From: an uncultured Prevotella sp. | GTDB lineage: Bacteria > Bacteroidota > Bacteroidia > Bacteroidales > Bacteroidaceae | Reading direction: 5' to 3' | DNA length: 49,422 nucleotides | NCBI GenBank assembly: GCA_946188165.1 | Contig: CAMHTW010000028.1 | Location: forward strand, 1-49,422 | In this document: piece after piece, positions 43,282 through 49,422 of the stretch | Layout: each line of letters starts with the position of its first letter | Numbering within the stretch: the stretch's first letter is position 1 | Notes under the pieces: generated by a model | Told to the model about the DNA's origin: nothing | What the model saw: only the letters and a program-made list of their open reading frames with translations | Database searches by the model: none | Made by a program: the position numbers and the translations under genes

Positions 43282-45324
43282 ATGAATATTTTTTTCTGGA
43301 AGAAAAAAAATCAGAACCCTTATCCCCGTTCGTTTGCCAAACGGCTTACTTGGCGTATCATGCTTACCCTATTTATTGTGATGGGTATTATTTCTGCTAT
43401 TATCGTGTGCATTTGTTGGGCAATCACATTAACCAGTGTGTCAGGTATCACGGACAGACAGTTGGAATATAAAACCAAGACCGTGGAGCAGATTCTGACA
43501 GAGGTGTATGTGGCCACAGTCAATACCGTGCCTGATATAGAGGACAATTTGCATCGTCCTGACCGTATGCAGGGTGTTATGAAACGTATTGTAGAGCTGA
43601 ACCCTCACATCCGCAGTTGTGGCATCAGCTTCCGCGAGAACTATTATCCGCAAAAGGGTCGCTGGTTCTGCCCCTATGCCCAGCGGCGCGACAGCGATAG
43701 CATTGTCATCTTGCAAACCATTGGTGGACTAAAACAGGACTACCTGAATGAAGCCTGGTTCCAAGAGGCTATGAAGGCCAAGGAAGGATACTGGTCGAAG
43801 CCTTTCTTTGATGGTACTGACCAAAAGACGCCACTGGTAGCCTATTTGGTGCCTATTCGAGACGAGCGCGACAGCACTGTGGCAGTGTTAGGGGTTGATT
43901 TGTCACTGGACTATTTGGCAGATGACATTTCAAATGAATTCTTTAGTTTCAACAGCCGTAAGGATGGTTGGTCGGCTGAGAAGAATATTTATTACTTCGT
44001 CTCCGACTCGACAGGAACCTATTTGGTGCATCCTGACAAGAATCGTATTGTTAACCAAAACTACAACGATATCGCTAAGTTGACGGATAGTCCTTCTGAT
44101 GACTATTTGGGTCAGATACTGATGAAGCATGAGTCGGGTCATCTGATGACTGACGGTCGAGGGAATGACCTTGTGATAGATGGTGAGAAGGTTATGGTTA
44201 ATTTCAAATCCCTGGAACATACACCTTGGACGATGTTCATGGTGCTTCCCACTTTCTTCGTCGATGTGATTTTTTATATCTTAGGCGGCCTATTGCTGTT
44301 CTTCATACTGATAGGACTCATTGTGGTTTTCTTTGCAGGTCGTAGGGGCATCAAGAAAAGTTCTGAGCCACTGAGACAGCTGGCTTTGTCAGCCAATGAA
44401 GTGGCTAAAGGAAACTTCGATACGCATCTGCCAAAAATTAAGAGTCGTGACGAGATTCACCAGTTGCGCGACTCGTTTGAGAACATGCAGCAATCTCTGA
44501 CTCTCTATGTCAACGAGTTACGTGACACGACAGCCCAGAAGGCTGCTATGGAGAGTGAGCTGAAGATTGCCCACGACATCCAGATGTCGATGTTGCCTAA
44601 GACTTTCCCGCCCTATCCTGAACGCGATGATATTGATATCTATGGCATGCTGACACCTGCCAAGGCGGTAGGTGGCGACCTCTTTGATTTCTATATTCGC
44701 GACGAGAAGCTCTTCTTCTGCATTGGCGACGTGTCCGGCAAAGGTATTCCTGCCTCAATGTTTATGGCTGTCACACGTTCGCTGTTCCGCAATATTTCGG
44801 CCCATGTGGTTTTGCCCGAGCATATTGCCTATGCCCTCAATAATGCACTGACAGAGGGCAACGAGACCAACATGTTTGTTACCCTTTTTACGGGTGTGCT
44901 CGACTTGGCTACAGGTCATCTGCACTATTGCAATGCCGGTCATAATGCACCGCTTTTGGTTGGGTGTGATGTGGAAGATAGCGTGCCACACGCTGACCCT
45001 CAGGTCAGAGAATTGCCTTGTCTGCCCAATCTGCCCTTAGGTATTATGGGCGAATTCCAGTTTGAAGCCCAAGAGGTTGATTTGGATCCCGACACCACTA
45101 TTTTCCTCTTTACCGATGGTTTGAACGAGGCTGAGAATGCTTTCCACGAACAGTTTGGTGATGAACGTATTATGGAAGTAGCCAACCGACTCCTGGCACA
45201 GCGTGAGCATCAGCCCATCAACATCACTTATGAGATGTTCCAAGCCGTTCACAATTTTGTCAATGGTGCCGAACAGAGCGACGACCTCACGATGCTTGCT
45301 ATTCAATACACCAGCAAACAATAA
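43282..45324 (+). CDS. Membrane PP2C phosphatase with Cache and HAMP domains
   Basis: 680-residue RsbU-like serine phosphatase: a membrane helix (about 25-48), a periplasmic Cache sensor (about 60-310), a second membrane helix (about 325-350), HAMP (about 355-410), then the PP2C/SpoIIE domain with metal-binding motifs AVGGDLFDFY, GDVSGKGIPA and TDGLNEAEN and the end SDDLTMLAIQY. It likely reverses phosphorylation of an anti-anti-sigma or similar STAS protein in response to a small ligand; no such partner is nearby. The ATG at 43282 is used. Confidence 0.92.
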   Translation: MNIFFWKKKNQNPYPRSFAKRLTWRIMLTLFIVMGIISAIIVCICWAITLTSVSGITDRQLEYKTKTVEQILTEVYVATVNTVPDIEDNLHRPDRMQGVMKRIVELNPHIRSCGISFRENYYPQKGRWFCPYAQRRDSDSIVILQTIGGLKQDYLNEAWFQEAMKAKEGYWSKPFFDGTDQKTPLVAYLVPIRDERDSTVAVLGVDLSLDYLADDISNEFFSFNSRKDGWSAEKNIYYFVSDSTGTYLVHPDKNRIVNQNYNDIAKLTDSPSDDYLGQILMKHESGHLMTDGRGNDLVIDGEKVMVNFKSLEHTPWTMFMVLPTFFVDVIFYILGGLLLFFILIGLIVVFFAGRRGIKKSSEPLRQLALSANEVAKGNFDTHLPKIKSRDEIHQLRDSFENMQQSLTLYVNELRDTTAQKAAMESELKIAHDIQMSMLPKTFPPYPERDDIDIYGMLTPAKAVGGDLFDFYIRDEKLFFCIGDVSGKGIPASMFMAVTRSLFRNISAHVVLPEHIAYALNNALTEGNETNMFVTLFTGVLDLATGHLHYCNAGHNAPLLVGCDVEDSVPHADPQVRELPCLPNLPLGIMGEFQFEAQEVDLDPDTTIFLFTDGLNEAENAFHEQFGDERIMEVANRLLAQREHQPINITYEMFQAVHNFVNGAEQSDDLTMLAIQYTSKQ

Positions 45325-45333
45325 TACTTGACG

Positions 45334-46698
45334 ATGGAGCCGATTATTGAATTCTTCCAACTGCTCAGCACCTTTCTGTGGGGCTGGCCTATGATCATAT
45401 TACTGTTAGGTACGCATATATTCCTGACCTTCCGTTTGCGCATCCCTCAGCGTAAACTCTTTACAGGCATCCGCCTGTCCATCAAGAAAGACCCTGAGGC
45501 AGCAGGCGATGTCAGCCAGTTTGGAGCTTTGGCTACCGCTTTGGCAGCAACGATAGGAACGGGTAATATCGTGGGTGTAGCCACTGCAGTGGCCTTAGGT
45601 GGTCCTGGTGCTGTGCTGTGGTGTTGGTTGACGGGTATCTTCGGTATGTCGACGAAGTATGCCGAAGGCTTGTTGGCCGTCAAGTACCGTGTGCGTGATA
45701 AGGACGGACATACCTATGGTGGACCGATGTATGTTTTGGAGCGTGGATTGGGTATGAAGTGGCTGGCCATCCTGTTTGCTGTCTTTACGGCTTTGGCATC
45801 GTTTGGTATTGGTTGTACGGTGCAAGCCAATTCTATCGCTTTGTTGGCCAACGAAACCTTTGGCATTCCTACGTGGATAGTGGGTATCTTCGTTTGTATT
45901 TTGGCGGCATGCGTCATTTTAGGTGGTGTTAAGACCATAGCCCGTGTGTGTACCATTTTTGTACCTTTTATGGCACTGCTCTATGTTGTGGGATGTATTG
46001 TCATTCTCTGTATGAACAGCGCCTACGTGTGGCCAGCCATCCAACTCATCGTGCATGCAGCCTTCAATCCTGAGGCAGCAGGTGGTGGCTTTGTGGGTGC
46101 AACGGTGATGATGGCAGCACGCTATGGCATTGCCCGAGGTCTGTTCTCTAACGAGAGTGGTATGGGTTCTGCACCCATCGTGGCTGCTGCAGCTCAGACG
46201 CGCAACCCTGTTCGTCAAGCTCTGGTCAGCAGTACAGGCACCTTTTGGGATACCGTTGTTATTTGTGCCTTGACGGGTATCGTATTGGTAAGTAGTATTA
46301 TTGCCTATCCTGACATTACCTCCGCTGACGGAGCAGCCCTTACCAAGGTGGCCTTCTCTAAGATTCCATACGTGGGTGCTCCATTGCTTACCTTTGGTAT
46401 CTTGACCTTTGCCTTCAGCACCATCTTGGGTTGGAGCTACTATGGTGAGAGTGCTGTCAACTACATCGAACATCGTATGGCTAACCGCTTCTATCGTATC
46501 CTGTATATTGTGGCTCTGTTCTTTGGCAGCATCATCAATCTCGATATTATTTGGAACATTGCCGACTGCATGAATGCGTTGATGACAATTCCTAACCTCA
46601 TAGCCCTGTTGCTGCTCAGTGGCGTTGCTGCCCAAGAGACGAAGAAGTATCTTTGGAACAATCGTTTGGACGATGAGATGGAGGAAAGTTCGACATGA
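45334..46698 (+). CDS. AGCS-family sodium:amino acid symporter, second copy
   Basis: 454-residue inner-membrane transporter, about ten helices. Family motifs: GTGNIVGVATAVALGGPGAV, TYGGPMYVLERGLG, and GLFSNESGMGSAPIVAAAA near residue 275. Starts at the ATG 45334, 10 bp after the phosphatase stop, so the two genes probably share a transcript. Together with the paralogue at 26.8 kb it suggests reliance on imported alanine or glycine. Confidence 0.9.
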   Translation: MEPIIEFFQLLSTFLWGWPMIILLLGTHIFLTFRLRIPQRKLFTGIRLSIKKDPEAAGDVSQFGALATALAATIGTGNIVGVATAVALGGPGAVLWCWLTGIFGMSTKYAEGLLAVKYRVRDKDGHTYGGPMYVLERGLGMKWLAILFAVFTALASFGIGCTVQANSIALLANETFGIPTWIVGIFVCILAACVILGGVKTIARVCTIFVPFMALLYVVGCIVILCMNSAYVWPAIQLIVHAAFNPEAAGGGFVGATVMMAARYGIARGLFSNESGMGSAPIVAAAAQTRNPVRQALVSSTGTFWDTVVICALTGIVLVSSIIAYPDITSADGAALTKVAFSKIPYVGAPLLTFGILTFAFSTILGWSYYGESAVNYIEHRMANRFYRILYIVALFFGSIINLDIIWNIADCMNALMTIPNLIALLLLSGVAAQETKKYLWNNRLDDEMEESST

Positions 46699-46742
46699 TG
46701 ATCACATGTAATCACGGAGTCTTCTGATCTTTTAGTGATTCT

Positions 46743-48110
46743 TTATTTCCACCAGCTATCTTTCGACTTACATATTGCCTGAGCAATACAATTCATGGTT
46801 TTGCATTCAGCCACTGTAATCATCTCATCAGCTGCTCTATAATGGTACAGCCAAGGGGAAACCAATAAGAGATGACCTTCTGCGCACATTTGTATGCGAA
46901 CTTCCGAAGGGTGATAAATATCTGGAAAGCCGTTGTCAGCAATGAGGGTCACGGGGTAAGACTGGGCGATAACATCATCCATAATCCTCTGCTCACCTTT
47001 GGCAATACGTGCAGATACCAGTACGGTCCCTTCTGCTGCTTTCTCCATGCATCGTTGTAGCTGATGACTGTGTAACAAAGTGTCCTTCCTGTGGCAAACT
47101 ACGGGTAGAATAGGACAATTAAGCATCTCGCAGTTACCATAGCTGTCACAGTAGACATGTCCATCCTTAACTATCAATAGCTTCTCGATACGTCGCCATA
47201 TATCTTCATTGAACTGTGTTGGTGAGCATTCTTTTTGCAGATAGCTCTTCAAGGCTCGTGGTGACAGATGAGTATCAATGCTCTTACGCTGGCATTGCAA
47301 CCATAATCGATGTGAATTTCGGAGCAATCGGCTGCGTGGGTTGTTATGAATATAGTGTCGCTGCGTCTCCAGTTGCTCAGCACTCAGCGGTATCACGTCT
47401 ACAAAGCCAAGGGAAAACAGCGGAGCACGTCCTGTCGTTCCGCGCGATGGCACCTTATATCCTTGCGGGTAAACCGCAGGACACTGGCTCCCCACACCTC
47501 CCGTGTTTGTCTGACTACCACCTGCGCCCATGCTTGCTTCGTTACTCTTTTCTCCAGTGTTTGCGGCTTTTCTATTATCGCCAGTGCTTGCTTCGTTACG
47601 ATTTTCTCCAACGTTTGTGGCTTTTCTATTTTCGCCAGTGCTTGCTTCGTTACGATTTTCTCCAACGTTTGTGGCTTTTCTATTTTCGCCAGTGCTTGCG
47701 GGTTTACCCCGCAAATCTAGCATCTCCCAGAACCGACGGTTGCAGCCCTTTTTGAAGCCAGCAATCACCTGCCCCAGATGCGTCGCTACCCCGTTTTTAC
47801 TAAAGATATCCCGATGCACCACCACGATACAATGCAAATGATCAGGCATCACCACATGATCCTGTATCTCTATCATCGGATAGTGGGCCGTAATGCTGGT
47901 CGTCAGCTCCTGTTCCACCATCCTGCCCGCTTCGTTCAGTTCCACGTGGGGCGCCTGCGGACTGCCATCAGCAGCATTGATATCACCTACCACTCTACCC
48001 AATGCCTGTCGATAGACCATATTCACCTTGATAGTGACATGATAAGTTCCTGGCAAGCCATATCGCTTATGCTTGCTCCTCCTGTCCATGCGATGATTGT
48101 AATTCTCCAT
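46743..48110 (-). CDS. RAYT-type HUH transposase with repeat insert and extra C-terminal domain
   Basis: 455-residue protein of the REP-associated tyrosine transposase type, which nicks single-stranded DNA at REP hairpins. The HUH motif is HVVMPDHLHCIVV (about residue 92); the probable catalytic Tyr is in RHYIHNNPRSRLL, typical of RAYTs. Between them sit two-plus copies of an 18-residue repeat (STGENRKATNVGENRNEA) and a Gly-rich linker. The last ~140 residues form a further domain (GTVLVSARIAKGEQRIMDDVI...VTLIADNGFPDIYHPS...LLLVSPW), Rossmann-like and reminiscent of DprA/LOG proteins. The ATG at 48110 lies just after a TACCTTTG box, so the mRNA may be leaderless; an ATG at 48089 is the alternative. 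Confidence 0.8.
   Translation of the reverse strand: MENYNHRMDRRSKHKRYGLPGTYHVTIKVNMVYRQALGRVVGDINAADGSPQAPHVELNEAGRMVEQELTTSITAHYPMIEIQDHVVMPDHLHCIVVVHRDIFSKNGVATHLGQVIAGFKKGCNRRFWEMLDLRGKPASTGENRKATNVGENRNEASTGENRKATNVGENRNEASTGDNRKAANTGEKSNEASMGAGGSQTNTGGVGSQCPAVYPQGYKVPSRGTTGRAPLFSLGFVDVIPLSAEQLETQRHYIHNNPRSRLLRNSHRLWLQCQRKSIDTHLSPRALKSYLQKECSPTQFNEDIWRRIEKLLIVKDGHVYCDSYGNCEMLNCPILPVVCHRKDTLLHSHQLQRCMEKAAEGTVLVSARIAKGEQRIMDDVIAQSYPVTLIADNGFPDIYHPSEVRIQMCAEGHLLLVSPWLYHYRAADEMITVAECKTMNCIAQAICKSKDSWWK
47555..47710. repeat. 54-bp tandem repeat inside the RAYT gene
   Basis: Nearly identical 54-bp units beginning with CTTTTCTATTTTCGCCAGTG recur around 47568, 47622 and 47676 (the last partial). 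They encode an 18-residue unit and stay in frame, so copy number can change without breaking the gene. Confidence 0.9.
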
Positions 48111-48118
48111 ATCTCTTG

Positions 48119-48126
48119 CAAAGGTA
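48119..48126 (-). promoter_or_regulatory. -7 box of RAYT gene
   Basis: Minus-strand TACCTTTG ending nine bases before the ATG at 48110. No TTTG at -33. Confidence 0.5.
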
Positions 48127-48199
48127 CACATTTTTTTCCAGAAATAGCACCTGCCTATACATTTCTTCCTTATAAAAACTGGTACGCAGCGAACGCTGC

Positions 48200-48285
48200 C
48201 GACTTTAGTCACGGCCGCCGCCGATATCAGCAGCGGCCGCTGCTGATTAAAGACACGGCCGCTGCTGACTCGCGAGAGATTGTCT
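48200..48285. repeat. GC-rich palindromes upstream of RAYT (REP-like)
   Basis: CAGCAGCGGCCGCTGCTG (48228-48245) is a perfect 18-bp palindrome. The CACGGCCGC start recurs at 48210 and 48254, the second followed by TGCTGACT. This GC-rich patch stands out in an AT-rich gap and could be the substrate of the adjacent RAYT. Confidence 0.65.
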
Positions 48286-48324
48286 CTCTCCCTGCTCAAA
48301 CGTCATTTACACCCTGTATGCGAG

Positions 48325-48350
48325 TCACTTTCCCCCTGCAAGTGACGTCC
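48325..48350. repeat. Small hairpin in REP-like cluster
   Basis: GTCACTT (about 48327) pairs with AAGTGAC (about 48342), seven bp around a C-rich loop, with ACGTCA repeated nearby. Confidence 0.5.
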
Positions 48351-48391
48351 AAACAACTCTAAGTCAACATTCTTTTCACGATGATGTTATT

Positions 48392-48441
48392 GTCCAAAAA
48401 GAATCGCTACCAATGGATGATAGCGATTCTTGAGTTTGGAC
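48392..48441. repeat. Very strong two-part hairpin
   Basis: AAGAATCGCTA (48399-48409) / TAGCGATTCTT (48421-48431) is a perfect 11-bp stem, extended outward by GTCCAAA/TTTGGAC. It lies just before the hip remnant and may be a terminator or a REP-like element. Confidence 0.8.
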
Positions 48442-48487
48442 GTTGATCTCATAGAGGGTCTGTCTCCGTGAGTCAATCTGTCCCACT

Positions 48488-48777
48488 ATGCCACTTATCG
48501 AACAGCAGTATGATAAGGAAATGATGTTCCCTGTCTTTGATGGTCTGATATGCATTGCAAAAACTTTTCTCTCATAGACACAGGGAATGAAGAGTATGTT
48601 CTGTCACCTGCCTATGATTTGTTGGCAGTATTGTTAGCTGACCCTGGTGATACAGAGGAAATGGCTATGAGTTTTTCGGTGGGAGGTAAAAAAAGTGGCT
48701 TTGATCGAAATACTTTCATGACAGCTTTCGTCGAAAGCGGTATTTCTGTTGTTTGGATGTTATCAAATAAGAAATAA
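48488..48777 (+). pseudogene. hipN/hipA remnant with internal deletion
   Basis: The first part (ATG 48488) reads MPLIEQQYDKEMMFPVFDGLI and matches the end of the HipA N-terminal (HipN-like) domain, whose family pattern is FPFFDGLIPEGW. It then jumps frame, and the second part (48550-48777) reads MHCKNFSLIDTGNEEYVLSPAYDLLA, matching the HipA kinase end (DDHLKNFSL...LSPAYDLL). Most of HipA, including its active-site Asp region, is gone. It is a decayed toxin-antitoxin locus. Confidence 0.7.
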
Positions 48778-48810
48778 GCGAAGTAGCATTTAAGTTACTT
48801 CGCTTATTAT
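48776..48810. terminator. Terminator after hip remnant, bidirectional
   Basis: AAGCGAAGTA (48776-48785) / TACTTCGCTT (48796-48805), perfect 10-bp stem, followed by ATTATTTAAT. It also closes the minus-strand small-ORF transcript. Confidence 0.85.
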
Positions 48811-48879
48811 TTAATACTCATCTTCGTTGAAAACTTGGTTTCCGACGATTCTATACTGATTTTCAATTAGTTGCATCAT
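48811..48879 (-). CDS. Tiny ORF 2 (22 aa)
   Basis: MMQLIENQYRIVGNQVFNEDEY, starting two bases after the stop of tiny ORF 1. It shares the predicted transcript from 48982 to the terminator. No ribosome-binding site is obvious; coding status uncertain. Confidence 0.35.
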   Translation of the reverse strand: MMQLIENQYRIVGNQVFNEDEY

Positions 48880-48881
48880 AA

Positions 48882-48971
48882 TTAACTATTTTTAGCCAAA
48901 CAAACCGCGCGGTCTGAGACTATCAAAGGCGATTCGCTGGCGAGTTCGACAAACTTATTATCTATTCTCAT
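48882..48971 (-). CDS. Tiny ORF 1 (29 aa)
   Basis: MRIDNKFVELASESPLIVSD then RAVCLAKNS. It follows a minus-strand TATCTTTG promoter box (48989-48996) and an AAGAAG sequence upstream of the ATG. The unit (promoter, two tiny ORFs, terminator) is about 200 bases. It could encode small proteins or be a regulatory RNA; nothing else explains 48811-48996. Confidence 0.4.
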   Translation of the reverse strand: MRIDNKFVELASESPLIVSDRAVCLAKNS

Positions 48972-48988
48972 TTGCTTCTTTGCGCTGG

Positions 48989-48996
48989 CAAAGATA
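48989..48996 (-). promoter_or_regulatory. -7 box of the tiny-ORF unit
   Basis: Minus-strand TATCTTTG followed by CCAGCG. The -33 element is unclear. Confidence 0.5.
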
Positions 48997-49126
48997 CTAA
49001 CTTTTTGGGGAAAAACAACAATTTTCGGCCATAAATCTGCAATTTATATATTATTAGATAGGTAAAAATGAAAAAAATACGAAATTTCCGCGTTCTAATT
49101 CACGAGAAATGAGTACCTTTGTCGCT

Positions 49127-49345
49127 GGATTTCGCATTCGTGTGATACCCAAAGACATTGTGGACAAGAGAAATGGCGTTCGCTATCTCATTCAAAGACC
49201 TCGAAATGTAGGAAGTTTCAAGGAATAATTGTCAGAGAATGGATAAGGTGAGCGTTCACGTTATAGCGTGGACGAAACTTATCTGACAATTATGGCACTT
49301 CCTACAGCCACGAGGGAAAGATATGGGTTGTTCACGCTTTCTTTA
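49127..49345 (+). ncRNA. Candidate rod-like structured RNA
   Basis: After a TACCTTTG box (49114-49121) the sequence folds into one long irregular hairpin. Pairs from outside in: TGATAC with GTATTA; GAAA/GCGT with ACGC/TTTC; TATCT with AGATA; CCTCG with CGAGG; GTAGGAAGT (49208-49216) with ACTTCCTAC (49297-49305); ATTGTCAGA (49228-49236) with TCTGACAAT (49282-49290); ATAAG with CTTAT; CGTTCACG with CGTGGACG. This is the shape of 6S-like RNAs. A short ORF (49109-49228) overlaps the left arm. Confidence 0.55.
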
Positions 49346-49422
49346 TGCTCAGTGTATTAGGAAAGTTTAACGCCCCGCAGCGTCATATTTCCACGATTAC
49401 GGCGTATATATAATAAAAGGTA

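Noticed and set aside
47555..47710. CRISPR-like look of the 54-bp repeats
   Set aside because: The units are coding, contiguous and in frame with the RAYT gene.
49109..49228. 39-codon ORF overlapping the rod-like RNA as a gene
   Set aside because: Its start lies upstream of and on the -7 box, and its 3' half is the left arm of the hairpin; the RNA explanation fits better, though coding is not excluded.
49127..49345. tmRNA or RNase P RNA at the right edge
   Set aside because: No tRNA-like ends, no tag-peptide frame with the usual ending, and none of the conserved RNase P core sequences seen.

Overview
The window looks like an origin-proximal piece of a Bacteroidales chromosome, most likely Prevotella or a close relative. 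The reasons are: many intergenic gaps carry the Bacteroidetes promoter form (TTTG, about 20 bases, then TAnnTTTG); the gene set includes fumarate reductase, Pta-AckA, BACON/M64 secreted proteins, a GH8 oligoxylanase, an HU-HIG protein and a DUF3667 protein; and gene order such as mnmG-apt-uvrC, folP-cdaA and pta-ackA is typical of the phylum. Two perfect or near-perfect parS sites flank apt, and gyrB lies about 30 kb away, so the segment probably belongs to the ParB-bound origin domain.

Layout. 1-10 kb: housekeeping genes polA (cut by the window edge), ispB, deoC, a MazG-like hydrolase, a small membrane protein, dtd, uvrC, apt and mnmG. 10.2-13.8 kb: the frdCAB fumarate reductase operon with a strong terminator. 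13.9-25.9 kb: an accessory island. It holds a DUF3667 protein, an MNT-type nucleotidyltransferase remnant, putative immunity genes, a giant BACON/M64 secreted protein with a short T9SS-tail partner, a two-gene toxin-antitoxin-like module with an ADP-ribosyltransferase-like protein, orphan polymorphic-toxin tips with candidate immunity genes, an identical hairpin repeated at two toxin-fragment boundaries, and an HU-HIG gene with a 21-bp repeat array in its leader. 25.7-26 kb: a possible 32-residue protein gene with its own promoter and terminator.

26-31.7 kb: a secreted protein, an AGCS symporter, a second M64 peptidase, a GH8 enzyme and a FISUMP-like secreted protein, with heptanucleotide repeats in two of the gaps. 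32-46.7 kb: core metabolism and information genes ackA, pta, cdaA, folP, murF, recO, tRNA-Glu, rpsT, gyrB, an AraC regulator, DUF3109, ung, a Cache-HAMP-PP2C phosphatase and a second AGCS symporter. 46.7-49.4 kb: a REP-associated (RAYT-type) HUH transposase with a repeat insert and an extra C-terminal domain, GC-rich palindromes upstream of it, a deleted hipN/hipA remnant, two tiny ORFs behind a promoter, and a long rod-like structured element at the right edge.

How the parts work together: frdCAB supports fumarate respiration and succinate formation, and pta-ackA supports acetate and ATP formation, as expected of a fermentative gut or rumen anaerobe. GH8 and the symporters support growth on plant-derived oligosaccharides and amino acids. 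The island is a graveyard and reservoir of conflict genes (toxin tips, immunity genes, TA genes, hip and MNT remnants). All functional calls rest on reading the sequence and recalling families; no database search was run.
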